This document shows, one piece after another, positions 14,543 to 22,800 of a DNA stretch of 64,000 nucleotides. Origin of the DNA: Rubrivivax sp. (GTDB lineage Bacteria > Pseudomonadota > Gammaproteobacteria > Burkholderiales > Burkholderiaceae_C); the NCBI GenBank assembly GCA_030653385.1, contig JAURZM010000025.1:62001-126000 (forward strand), read 5' to 3'. Both the position numbers and the translations under genes were made by a program. The notes beneath the pieces were generated by a model. It ran no database searches, was not told where the DNA came from, and saw nothing but the letters and a program-made list of their open reading frames with translations. Every line of letters begins with the position of its first letter. Positions within the stretch are counted from its first letter, which is position 1.

Positions 14543-15853
14543 GTGCTGGCCGCACCCATCATCGCCAGCAAACGCGACGGCCATGCGCTGTCGACCGCTC
14601 AGATCCAGCACTTCGTGCAGGGCCTGGTCGACGGCAGCTGGTCCGACAGCCAGGCGGCGGCGCTGGCCATGGCCATCGTCTGGCGTGGCATGAACACGGC
14701 GGAAACCGTGGCACTGACCGACGCGATGACCCGCTCGGGCGAGGTGCTGCAGTGGGCCGACGCCGACCTGCACGGCCCGATCCTGGACAAACACTCCACC
14801 GGCGGCGTGGGCGACAAGCTGAGCCTGATGCTGGCACCCATCGTCGCGGCCTGCGGGGGTGTGGTGCCGATGATCAGCGGCCGCGGCCTGGGCCACACGG
14901 GTGGCACGCTGGACAAGCTGGAGGCGCTGCCGGGTTACCGTGTCGACGTGGACCGGCCCACCTTGCTGGCCACGCTGCAAACGGCGGGCTGCGCCATCGT
15001 CGGCGCCAGCGCGCAGCTGGCACCGGCCGACAAGCGGCTGTACGCCATCCGCGATGTCACGGCCACGGTGGAAAGTGTGCCGCTCATCACCGCCAGCATC
15101 CTGAGCAAGAAGCTCAGCGCCGGTCTGCAGGGCCTGGTGCTGGACGTCAAGGTGGGCAGCGGCGCCTTCACGGCCACGCTGCCGCAGGCGCAGGCCTTGG
15201 CGCAGAGCCTGGTCAGCGTGTCGCGCGGTGCGGGTCTGCCGGCACGGGCGCTGGTCACCGACATGAACCAGGTGCTGGGCCACACGGCGGGCAATGCGCT
15301 CGAGGTGCAGGAGGCGATCCGTTTCCTCACCGGTGCCGAACAGGAACCGCGGCAGCTGAAGGTCACGCTGATGCTGGCGGCCGAGCTGCTGCACCTGGGC
15401 GGCCTGGCACCCACGGCACTGGGCGCACGGCGCATGGCACAGCGGGCGCTGGACAGTGGCGAAGCGGCAGAACGTTTTGCGCGCATGGTGGCTGCGCTGG
15501 GCGGGCCTTCGGACGTGTTGAAACAAGCGCAGCTGCCGGCAGCGCCCGTGCAGCACGAGGTGCCCGCCTTGCGCGACGGCTGGCTGGCGCAGATGGACGT
15601 GCGGGCCATCGGCCTGGCCGTGGTGGCACTGGGTGGCGGCCGTGCCCGGCTCGGCGACCGGGTCGACCCGCGGGTGGGCTTGTCGCAGGTTCTGCCGCTG
15701 GGTTCGCAGGTGCGGGCAGGGCAAGCGCTGGCGCTGGTGCACGCGGCCGATGAAACGTCAGCGGCCCGGGCCGTGCAGGCGCTGCAGCGGGCGCTGGTGC
15801 TGGCCGACAGCGCCCCTGTTTTGTCCGACGTGCTGCACGCCGCCGTGAGCTGA
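14543..15853 (+). CDS. deoA: Thymidine phosphorylase
   Basis: A 436-residue pyrimidine nucleoside phosphorylase that converts thymidine and phosphate to thymine and 2-deoxyribose-1-phosphate. It has ASKRDGHALS at the N-terminus, then AMAIVWRGMNTAET, the family signature region DKHSTGGVGDKLSL with the phosphate-binding loop, SGRGLGHTGGTLDKLEA, and LDVKVGSGAF. The length fits the E. coli enzyme. The GTG start at 14543 is chosen because the homologous N-terminus begins there. It is the last enzyme of the plus-strand nucleoside operon, 13 bases after the BamE-like gene. Confidence 0.93.
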   Translation: MLAAPIIASKRDGHALSTAQIQHFVQGLVDGSWSDSQAAALAMAIVWRGMNTAETVALTDAMTRSGEVLQWADADLHGPILDKHSTGGVGDKLSLMLAPIVAACGGVVPMISGRGLGHTGGTLDKLEALPGYRVDVDRPTLLATLQTAGCAIVGASAQLAPADKRLYAIRDVTATVESVPLITASILSKKLSAGLQGLVLDVKVGSGAFTATLPQAQALAQSLVSVSRGAGLPARALVTDMNQVLGHTAGNALEVQEAIRFLTGAEQEPRQLKVTLMLAAELLHLGGLAPTALGARRMAQRALDSGEAAERFARMVAALGGPSDVLKQAQLPAAPVQHEVPALRDGWLAQMDVRAIGLAVVALGGGRARLGDRVDPRVGLSQVLPLGSQVRAGQALALVHAADETSAARAVQALQRALVLADSAPVLSDVLHAAVS

Positions 15854-15857
15854 CAAC

Positions 15858-16046
15858 ATGTTCAAGCACATCGAATCCGTGATCCTGTTCGTGCCCGACA
15901 TCGGTGCCGCCGCCCGCTGGTACGCCGACTTGCTGGGCACCGGGGTCGAACACGAAAACCCGCTCTACGCCTTTGTGCGCGCGCCGGGCCTGCTGATCGA
16001 CCCCTTCGGCTGCACCATCGGCCTGAACCAGGCGCCCAAGACTTGA
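15858..16046 (+). pseudogene. VOC/glyoxalase-fold protein with internal in-frame deletion
   Basis: An open frame of 62 codons. The first half (MFKHIESVILFVPDIGAAARWYADLL, then YAFVRAPGLL) is the N-terminus of a VOC-superfamily protein. The second half (LIDPFGCTIGLNQAP) is the C-terminal end of the same family. Normal members are about 110-120 residues, so about 50-60 residues including a metal-binding strand are missing while the frame is kept. The deletion may have arisen between short repeats encoding GLLI and MLI/VDP. It starts 4 bases after deoA. A functional minimal protein is unlikely but not excluded. The following 119 bases (16047-16165) hold no convincing gene, only a 20-codon open frame ending at 16096. 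Confidence 0.6.
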
Positions 16047-16165
16047 GTCCACCTCTGGTCGAGATCTTCCGCACGTTCAGCGCAGCCGAAGCGCGGTTGG
16101 CCTGAGCGCCGCCACGCTGCTGGCCCCGACTTTCACCGCCCCAACCCTGCAAACGAGCGCCCGCC

Positions 16166-17176
16166 TTGGATTCTTTGTCTCAACTGGTTCTGGGCGCCGC
16201 TGTCAGCGTGGCCGTGATGCAGCGCCGCACGGCAGTGTGGAAGGCCGCGGCCTGGGGTGCCGTGGCTGGCACGCTGCCCGACCTGGACGTGGTGCTGGAC
16301 CACGGCGACCCCATCCTGAACATGGTGCTGCACCGCGCCGAAACCCATTCGCTGTTCTGGTTGACGCTGTTTTCGCTGCCCCTGGCCGCCGCCGTGGCCC
16401 GCCTGCACGGCGAATGGGCGCAATGGAAACGCTGGTGGCTGGCGTTGTGGCTGGTGCTGGTGACGCACCCGCTGCTGGACGCGATCACGGTCTACGGCAC
16501 GCAGTTGCTGCTGCCCTTTTCCGACCGGCCCCTGGGCGTGGGCAGCATGTTCATCATCGACCCGCTGTACACGCTGCCGTTGTTGGTGGGTGTCTTGTGG
16601 GTGGTGTTTTCGCGCGGCAGCCGCGTGGGCCTGCGCGCCAACACCGTTGGCCTGGTGTTGAGCTGCACCTACCTGGTGTGGAGCGTGGCGGCGCAGCAGC
16701 ACGTCACCGACGTGGCGCGTGCCGCGCTGGCCAGGCAAGGCGTGACGGCGCAGCACCTGCTGGTCACACCCACCGGTTTCACCACGCTGCTGTGGCGCGT
16801 GGTGGCGGTGGATGGCGACAGCTACCACGAAGGTTTTCATGCCTTGCTGGATGCACCCGGTACCTTGAGCTTCGAGCGCTTCAAGCGCGGCAACGGCCTG
16901 GCCGCCGAGCTGCAGGACAACGACCGTGCACAGCGCATCCAGCGTTTCAGCCAGGGCCTGTACAAGCTGCATGCCGACGGTGACCGGCTGCTGGTGACCG
17001 ACCTGCGCATGGGCATCGAGAACAACTACAGCTTCAGCTTCGTCGTTGCGCAGCGCCAGGGCGGTGTGGTGCGGCCGGTGGCGGTGCAACAGCAGGGCAG
17101 CCGGGTCGATGTGTCCCGGGCACTGGACTGGGCGTGGCGCCGCATGTGGGGTGAGCAGCTGCCCCCGCCACGTTGA
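16166..17176 (+). CDS. YdjM-like membrane protein, putative metal-dependent hydrolase
   Basis: A 336-residue inner-membrane protein of the YdjM/DUF457 family. It starts at a TTG giving MDSLSQLVLGAAVSVAVM, the usual family N-terminus, followed by WKAAAWGAVAGTLPDLDV with the conserved Asp pair, and HRAETHSLFWL with conserved His residues. THPLLDAITVYGTQLLLPF is a second signature. About four to five hydrophobic segments occupy the first 190 residues, followed by a soluble C-terminal region. The catalytic activity of this family is not established. No closer ATG in frame precedes the homologous start, so TTG is accepted. Confidence 0.82.
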   Translation: MDSLSQLVLGAAVSVAVMQRRTAVWKAAAWGAVAGTLPDLDVVLDHGDPILNMVLHRAETHSLFWLTLFSLPLAAAVARLHGEWAQWKRWWLALWLVLVTHPLLDAITVYGTQLLLPFSDRPLGVGSMFIIDPLYTLPLLVGVLWVVFSRGSRVGLRANTVGLVLSCTYLVWSVAAQQHVTDVARAALARQGVTAQHLLVTPTGFTTLLWRVVAVDGDSYHEGFHALLDAPGTLSFERFKRGNGLAAELQDNDRAQRIQRFSQGLYKLHADGDRLLVTDLRMGIENNYSFSFVVAQRQGGVVRPVAVQQQGSRVDVSRALDWAWRRMWGEQLPPPR

Positions 17177-17216
17177 ACCCGGCGGTGAACGGGGCCGCAC
17201 CGCCGCCCTCGCCAGT

Positions 17217-19208
17217 TCACCAGTTGTGTGTCTGCAGCACGCCCTGGCTCAGGTAGTAGACCTGGTCGCCGATCTGCACGCTGCGTTCCAGCCACAGCGG
17301 CCCGCCGCCACTGCCCTCACGTGCGCCCAGCAGGCCGCGTGCGCTCAGCGTGCCGGCGGCGGTGTCCACCTGCAGCTGCTGCAGACCGGTCTGCCAGCCG
17401 GTCCAGTCGCTGCTGCTAAGCGTCACCGGCAAGGCCACACGCGCGCTGTTGCCCACCTGCAGCAGGTTCAGGCCGTGGCGCGAAAAGTCCAGCGCACTCA
17501 TGCTGCCGGCGGCGCCGAGCGTCAGGCTGTCGCGCTGTGTGGGCAGTGCGGGGTTGCTGACGTCGAACAGCGCCACCTTCATGCCGGTGATGCGGCCCGC
17601 GCTGTCGGCATCGCGGCCCACACCCAGCAGCAGGCCATTGGGCAGTGGCACCAGCACTTCCGAAAAACCGGCCACCTCGAGTTCACCCACGGTGCGCGGG
17701 TCGGCCGGGTTGGACAGGTCCAGCACGTACAGCGGGTCGGTGCGCTGGAAGGTCACGACATAGCCCTTGTCACCCAGGAAGCGCACGCCGTAGACCTGCT
17801 CGCCGGGTTTGCCGATGGCCGCCGGGCGCGTGGCGTTGGGCAGCGTGGCCACCACTTGCAAGGTCTGGTCGCTGCTGCGTTCGCGCAGCACGGTCAGGCG
17901 TGCGGGGGACGGCGCAGTGCTGTCGCGCGAGGTGCCCCAGCCGGTTTCGCCGGTGTAGGTGAGCACCCGCAGGTCGCCGTTGTGCTCGCTCAGCCGGTAG
18001 GACTTCTGTTCGCTGTTCCAGCCCAGGTGGCCGTCGACCTCGCCCGAGCCGCGGTAGGCGACGCCGCCGTTTGCCAGCGCAAACTTGTGGATGTCGGTGC
18101 TCATGCGCGGCGGGAAAACCAGCGCACCGGTGGTGTCGGGCACGGTCCAGCGGCTGGTGGCCACGTACAGGTGGCCCAGCGACATGTACAGCGCCTCGCT
18201 GCCACCCACGAAACAGCGGCTCTGGTGGGCCAGCGTGGGTGAACGCAGGTCGATCACCGTGATGGTGGTCAGCGCCAGTTCGAGCGAGGCATTGGCCGGC
18301 TGCAGGTAGCAGTCGGTGTCGGCCAGCAACGCTTCGCTGGCACCTCCGTTGCGGCGCAGGCGCGGCAGCAGCTCGGCCGCCGTGACACGGGCGATGGCCG
18401 CGGCACGGTCGGTGGCACTGGTGCCCATGGGCAGCACCTCGACCGGCAGCGTCGGCCGGTGCGTGGTCACCAGCACCAGCGAGTCACCGATGCGCCGGCT
18501 GTCCACCAGCGTGCCGTCGATGCTGAGGCGTTCACCTGCGCTGGCGGCGGCCGGCGTGCTGACGTCGACGCGCTGCACGTCGACCGTGCTGCGCATCCAG
18601 GCGATGGCGATGCTGGCGCAGTCGGCGCAGTTGTCGGGCGGTGGCATCGACAGCCAGCGTTGTGTCAACACAGCCAGGCTGCGCTGGTCGCTGCTGAAGA
18701 CCATGCCTTCGACGCCGATGTCCTGCGCGCCGTCGGTCGGCAGCGTGACTTCGCCCAGCGCCAACGCGCGGCCTGCGGTGTCACGGGCATAGACGGCCAC
18801 CCGCGGGCCTTCGCCAGCAGCGGGCTGCAGGGTGTAGAGGTGGTTGCCGTCGGTCTGGATGAGGTCGGCTTCGTCGACGCCCGCTTCCTGCACCAGCGTG
18901 CTCGACCGCGCTGGCGGAGCCAGGCCCGCAGCCGGCTGCGGGCTGGCGGTGACCGGCAGGCCCACCAGCGTGGCACCGCCACCCAGGCGGCCCTGCGAGT
19001 CGAGCGTGCGCAGGCGTTGCTGCACGTAGGTGGTCAGTTCGCCGGGGCGCGAGGCGCTGAGCGCGACGCTGTTCTGCGAGGCCGGGGCTTCGGGCGTGCC
19101 GCCACCCCCGCCGCCGCAGGCAGCCAGGCCCAGCAGCAGCGTGGCGGCCAGCAACTGGTGCAGCGGGGATCGAGGGGCTCGGACCGGGGTCGGGTGTGCG
19201 GTTTTCAT
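17217..19208 (-). CDS. Secreted beta-propeller domain lipoprotein
   Basis: A 663-residue protein. The ATG at 19208 gives a lipoprotein signal (LLAATLLLGLAACGGGGGG), so the longer open frame upstream is not used. The rest matches bacterial beta-propeller domain proteins: TTYVQQRL, then VQEAGVDEADLIQTDGNHLYTL, the hallmark motif, VSTPAAAS, a TVIDLRSP strand, YLSEHNGDLRVLTYTGE-like repeats and VRFLGDKGYVVTFQRTDPLYVLDLSNP. Related proteins have been described as secreted, calcium-binding or envelope-associated; the substrate is unknown. It ends 41 bases from the convergent YdjM-like gene. The promoter region is shared with the divergent DUF6502 gene and contains an inverted repeat. Confidence 0.85.
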   Translation of the reverse strand: MKTAHPTPVRAPRSPLHQLLAATLLLGLAACGGGGGGTPEAPASQNSVALSASRPGELTTYVQQRLRTLDSQGRLGGGATLVGLPVTASPQPAAGLAPPARSSTLVQEAGVDEADLIQTDGNHLYTLQPAAGEGPRVAVYARDTAGRALALGEVTLPTDGAQDIGVEGMVFSSDQRSLAVLTQRWLSMPPPDNCADCASIAIAWMRSTVDVQRVDVSTPAAASAGERLSIDGTLVDSRRIGDSLVLVTTHRPTLPVEVLPMGTSATDRAAAIARVTAAELLPRLRRNGGASEALLADTDCYLQPANASLELALTTITVIDLRSPTLAHQSRCFVGGSEALYMSLGHLYVATSRWTVPDTTGALVFPPRMSTDIHKFALANGGVAYRGSGEVDGHLGWNSEQKSYRLSEHNGDLRVLTYTGETGWGTSRDSTAPSPARLTVLRERSSDQTLQVVATLPNATRPAAIGKPGEQVYGVRFLGDKGYVVTFQRTDPLYVLDLSNPADPRTVGELEVAGFSEVLVPLPNGLLLGVGRDADSAGRITGMKVALFDVSNPALPTQRDSLTLGAAGSMSALDFSRHGLNLLQVGNSARVALPVTLSSSDWTGWQTGLQQLQVDTAAGTLSARGLLGAREGSGGGPLWLERSVQIGDQVYYLSQGVLQTHNW

Positions 19209-19272
19209 GGGGGGATGTCCTTCTGGCGCCGGGTTTGTGGGGGTCTCAGGCGCTCGACAAGTGATGTGACGT

Positions 19273-19289
19273 GTGGGACAATATCCCAC
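19273..19289. promoter_or_regulatory. Inverted repeat GTGGGA-N5-TCCCAC between divergent genes
   Basis: A perfect 6-bp inverted repeat with a 5-base spacer (GTGGGACAATATCCCAC) lies in the 154-base region between the minus-strand beta-propeller gene and the plus-strand DUF6502 gene. Its size and spacing suit a dimeric regulator. The DUF6502 protein has an N-terminal region that may bind DNA, so autoregulation is possible. This is inference from symmetry and position. Confidence 0.4.
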
Positions 19290-19362
19290 GCAATCGAAGG
19301 ATGTCAAGTTTCTGCTGGTCACTGCCCGTGATCGGGCCAGCCGCCCTGCCAAACTGCCTTGC

Positions 19363-20196
19363 ATGAATTCCCAGCCCACCCTTGCCCTGGACCGCGTGCT
19401 GCGTGTGCTGCAGCCGCTGGTGCGCCTGTTGCTGCGCAACGGCGTCACCTACACGGTGTTCGTGGCTGCGCTCAAGCGTGTATTCCTGCAGGCCGCGCAG
19501 CAGGAACTGGCCGGCCGTGGCATGGTCACCACCGACAGCGCGGTGTCGCTGCTGTCGGGTGTGCACCGGCGCGACGTGCGCACCCTGCTGCGTGGCGCGG
19601 CCGCTGAAACAGTCGACGCCGTCACGCCCGCAGCCCCGGCCGCCCCCGCCGGATTGGGCCTGGCGGCCCAGGTGGTGGGCCGCTGGATGAACGACCCGCG
19701 TTTCGTGGACGCCACCGGCGCCAGCCGCACCTTGCCGCGCAGTGGCGACGAAGGCTCGTTCGACGCGCTGGTGGCCGGCATCAGCCGCGACGTGCGGCCC
19801 AAGGCCGTGCTCGACGAACTGCTGCGCCTGGGTGTGGTGCACGAAACCCAGGCCGGCGCGGTGGTGCTGGAAAGCACGGGTTTTGCGCCGCGCCAGGGTT
19901 TCGAAGAGCTGTCGTGGCTGTTTGCGCAGAACCTGCAAGACCACGCCTCGGCGGCAGTGGCCAATCTGCAGGGCGAAGGCAATTTCCTGGAACAGGCGGT
20001 GTTTGTCGACGGGCTCACGGCGCCGTCGGCCGAGGCGATGCGGCAGGTGTCGCTGCAGGCCTGGAAAGCCGCTTTCAAGACCGTGATGAACGAAGCCCAG
20101 CAGCGTTTTGACGCCGACGCCGCCGAGGCGCCCGCCGAGTTGCGCCAACACCGCGCGCGCTTCGGCGTGTACTTCTACAGCGAGCGGGAGACCTGA
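19363..20196 (+). CDS. DUF6502 family protein
   Basis: A 277-residue protein. It begins MNSQPTLALDRVLRVLQPLVRLLLRNGVTY and continues with VFVAALKRVFLQAAQQEL and TTDSAVSLLSGVHRRDVRTLLR, a predicted helical region of winged-helix appearance typical of DUF6502. The C-terminal half (RLGVVHETQAGAVVLE, then DHASAAVANLQGEGNFLEQAVF) is also family-like. No signal peptide is seen. Function is unknown; a DNA-binding regulator is a reasonable guess. I chose the ATG at 19363 because family members start just before the LRVLQPLVRLLL helix. The next gene begins at the very next base after its stop. Confidence 0.75.
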   Translation: MNSQPTLALDRVLRVLQPLVRLLLRNGVTYTVFVAALKRVFLQAAQQELAGRGMVTTDSAVSLLSGVHRRDVRTLLRGAAAETVDAVTPAAPAAPAGLGLAAQVVGRWMNDPRFVDATGASRTLPRSGDEGSFDALVAGISRDVRPKAVLDELLRLGVVHETQAGAVVLESTGFAPRQGFEELSWLFAQNLQDHASAAVANLQGEGNFLEQAVFVDGLTAPSAEAMRQVSLQAWKAAFKTVMNEAQQRFDADAAEAPAELRQHRARFGVYFYSERET

Positions 20197-20775
20197 ATGT
20201 CGAATCACCACCGGGCACGCTCCGTGTCCGCTGTCTGTCGCTTGGCGGCGGGGCTGCGCAGCACGCTGGCCCTGGCACTGGCCACCGGCCTGTTGCTGGC
20301 ACTCGCAGCCTGCGGCCCCGGTGTCGGCGGCACCGGCACCGGCGACACCCCCAGCGCGCTGCCGGCCTTTGGCGCGGCGCCGGCTTCGGTGTGTGAAGGT
20401 GATCTGGCCGTGCTGCTGGCCTGCCCCACCGGCGGTGGCACCGCCACGCCCGCGCCGGGCGCCGGTCCGGTCTACCTGGCCGACACCATCGACGGCCGCC
20501 AGTTGCGTGTCACCGCCATGGGCAACCGCATCGAGCTGCAGGCCCCTTGCGCGGCCCTGCAGTTCCGCGGTGAGTGGGGCGCGGTCGAAGGACAGCCAGG
20601 CCGTTTCTACGGTTACACCGACCCCGACGGTGCCGCCATGCCGGCCAGCCTGCAGGTGCAGTCGCTGGGCGGCGGCCTGCTGCTCACGCTGCGTGGCGCG
20701 GCCGACAACACGCTGCTCGGCCCGGTGCTGGTGACCGTGGTGCCTGGGCCCGGCACGCCGGGCAGCTGCAGCTGA
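20197..20775 (+). CDS. Putative lipoprotein of unknown function
   Basis: A 192-residue protein with a long basic N-region (MSNHHRARSVSAVCRLAAGLR), a hydrophobic stretch and a lipobox LALAACGPG. The mature part begins with a Gly/Thr/Ala-rich linker, includes VYLADTIDGRQLRVTAMGNRIEL, and has a beta-rich body ending GPGTPGSCS. The segment LQFRGEWGAVEGQPGRFYGY suggests a small outer-membrane beta domain. I do not recognise a family. It directly abuts the DUF6502 gene and is probably co-transcribed. It ends 28 bases from the convergent permease gene. Confidence 0.65.
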   Translation: MSNHHRARSVSAVCRLAAGLRSTLALALATGLLLALAACGPGVGGTGTGDTPSALPAFGAAPASVCEGDLAVLLACPTGGGTATPAPGAGPVYLADTIDGRQLRVTAMGNRIELQAPCAALQFRGEWGAVEGQPGRFYGYTDPDGAAMPASLQVQSLGGGLLLTLRGAADNTLLGPVLVTVVPGPGTPGSCS

Positions 20776-20803
20776 GCGGCCAGGCGCTCTGCTGCGCCGG
20801 CGC

Positions 20804-21739
20804 TCAGCGCTCGCCGGCGCGGTAGGGTTTCATCAGCGCCTGCGGCACCTGTGCGCGGCGGGCCATCAGCACCAGCGCCACGATGGCCATCGCGTAGGGC
20901 AGCATCAGGTAGACCTGATAGGGCAACTCCAGCCCCAGCACCCCGCTGCCGGCCTGCTGCAGCCGCAACTGCAGCGCGTCGAAAAAGGCAAACAGCAGCG
21001 CACCGAACAGCGCCTTGCCCGGCCGCCAGCTGGCAAACACCACCAGTGCCACACACACCCAGCCGCGGCCGTTCACCATGTTGAAGAAAAAGGCGTTGAA
21101 GGCCGCCAGCGTGAGGAAACAACCGGCCACGCCCATCAGCGCCGAGCCCGCCACCACCGCGCCGATGCGCAGCCGCGCCACGTTCAGGCCCTGGCCTTCG
21201 GCCGCGGCCGGGTTTTCGCCCACGGTGCGGATGGCCAGCCCCAGCGGCGTGCGCATCAGCAGCCAGGCGATGGCCGGCACCAGCAACAGCGCCAGCAATG
21301 TCAGCGGTGTCTGCGCGTTCAGCACCGGCACCGGCAACCAGCTCATGGGTTCGAAGGCGGTGATGGTCGGGGGTGTGTCCACCTTGGGGAAACTCACGCG
21401 ATAGGCGAAACTGGCCAATGCCGTGGCCAGCAGCGTGATGCCCAGGCCGGCCACATGCTGCGACAGCGCCAGCGTCACGGTCAGCACACCGTGCAGCAGC
21501 CCCAGCAGCGCGCCGGTGAAAGCCGCCACTGCCACCCCGCCCCACAGCGGCAGACCCAGGTAAACGGCCAGCCAGCCGGTGAAGGCGCCGGCCACCATGA
21601 TGCCTTCGATGCCCAGGTTCAACACACCCGCCCGTTCGCACAGCAGCACACCCAGCGTGCCCAGGATCAGTGGTGTGGCGATGCGCAGCACGCTCACCCA
21701 GAAGGGCGTGGCGGTGAGCAGATCCCAGAGCTCGTTCAT
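20804..21739 (-). CDS. BMP-type ABC transporter permease (second importer)
   Basis: A 311-residue permease. It starts MNELWDLLTATPFWVSVLRIATPL and has GVLLCERAGVLNLGIEGIM, the signature of the NupQ-like permease. Later come GLAIRTVGENPAAAEGQGLNV and FFFNMVNGRGWVCVALVVFASW. The ATG at 21739 overlaps the upstream permease by 4 bases and is the correct start, since the longer open frame has no homology. About eight membrane segments are visible. It is paralogous to the permease at 9302-10270 but clearly diverged, so this importer likely has a different ligand preference. Confidence 0.9.
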   Translation of the reverse strand: MNELWDLLTATPFWVSVLRIATPLILGTLGVLLCERAGVLNLGIEGIMVAGAFTGWLAVYLGLPLWGGVAVAAFTGALLGLLHGVLTVTLALSQHVAGLGITLLATALASFAYRVSFPKVDTPPTITAFEPMSWLPVPVLNAQTPLTLLALLLVPAIAWLLMRTPLGLAIRTVGENPAAAEGQGLNVARLRIGAVVAGSALMGVAGCFLTLAAFNAFFFNMVNGRGWVCVALVVFASWRPGKALFGALLFAFFDALQLRLQQAGSGVLGLELPYQVYLMLPYAMAIVALVLMARRAQVPQALMKPYRAGER

Positions 21740-22800
21740 TTCAGCCTCAACCTGTACTGCGTGAACATCGTGGCCACCAGCACCGAGATCAGCGCCACGG
21801 CCACGATGACGTCGGCGATGTAGGTGGGCACGCCCACCGCGCGGCTCATGCTGTCGGCACCCACCAGGATGCCGGCCACGAAGATGGCCGCCGCCACCAC
21901 ACCCAGCGGGTGCAATGCAGCCAGCATCGCGATGACGATGCCGCTGTAGCCGTAACCCGGGCTCATGTCCAGCGTGACGTAACCGGCGCGGCCCGCCACC
22001 TCCACCGCACCGGCCAGCCCGGCCAGCGCGCCCGACAGCAGCGCCACCTTCACGGTCACCCAGCCCACCGGCATGCCCGCAAAAGCCGCGGCGCGTGCAC
22101 CCGAGCCCACGGCGCGGATCTGGAAGCCGTGGGTCGTGAAGCGCAGCAGCGCCCACAGCGCCAGCGCCGCCGCACAGGCGCCCAGCAGCCCGGTGTGCAC
22201 ACGGCTGCGCTCGACCAGCTTGTCCAGCTGCAGTGCGTCCTGGATGGCCACGCTCTGCGGCCAGCCCATCGCGCCGGGGTCCTTCATCGGGCCGTCGAGC
22301 ATCGCGCCCACGAACAGCAGCACGATGAAGTTCAGCAGCAGCGTCGTCACCACCTCGTCCACGGCCAGCCGGCTCTTCAACAGGGCCGGCACCAGCAGCA
22401 GCGCGGCGCCGGCCAACGCGGAGGCCAGCATCATCAGCGGCAGCAGCAGCCAGGGCGACAGCAGAAAGCCTTCGCCGCCATGCAGCCCGCCCACGGCCAC
22501 GGCGGCCAGCGCACCCAGGTAAAGCTGGCCCTCGGCGCCGATGTTGAACAGGCGCGCCCGAAAGGCCACCGCCGCGGCCAGGCCGGTGAAGATGAGCGGC
22601 GTGGCACGGGTCAGGGTTTCGGTGAGGGCAAAACGCGAACCGAAGCCACCCTGCAGCAGCAGTGCGTAGGCCTGGCCGACGGGCGCGCCTGCCCAGGCCA
22701 CCAGCAGTGAGCTGATCGCCAGCGTGAAGACGATGGCCAGCAGCGGCGCGCCGAGCAGCAGCGCACGGGGGGTGTGGGTGCGGGCTTCAAGCCGCAGCAT
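21736..22800 (-). CDS. BMP-type ABC transporter permease (second importer)
   Basis: A 354-residue permease of the NupP-like class. It contains TRATPLIFTGLAAAVAFRAR followed by LFNIGAEGQLYLGALAAVA, then LAVDEVVTTLLLNFIVLLFV, GFQIRAVGSGARAAAFAGMPV and SPGYGYSGIVIAMLAALHP. I prefer the start MLRLEARTHTPRALL at 22800; two or three ATGs up to 22842 lie deeper inside the ATPase gene. It overlaps the ATPase gene by 14 bases and the next permease by 4, showing tight coupling. Confidence 0.9.
   Translation of the reverse strand: MLRLEARTHTPRALLLGAPLLAIVFTLAISSLLVAWAGAPVGQAYALLLQGGFGSRFALTETLTRATPLIFTGLAAAVAFRARLFNIGAEGQLYLGALAAVAVGGLHGGEGFLLSPWLLLPLMMLASALAGAALLLVPALLKSRLAVDEVVTTLLLNFIVLLFVGAMLDGPMKDPGAMGWPQSVAIQDALQLDKLVERSRVHTGLLGACAAALALWALLRFTTHGFQIRAVGSGARAAAFAGMPVGWVTVKVALLSGALAGLAGAVEVAGRAGYVTLDMSPGYGYSGIVIAMLAALHPLGVVAAAIFVAGILVGADSMSRAVGVPTYIADVIVAVALISVLVATMFTQYRLRLK

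Noticed and set aside
16047..16096. A short reading frame (SPPLVEIFRTFSAAEARLA) after the VOC remnant
   Set aside because: Too short and without a recognisable family; it may be debris of a deleted neighbour but cannot be supported.
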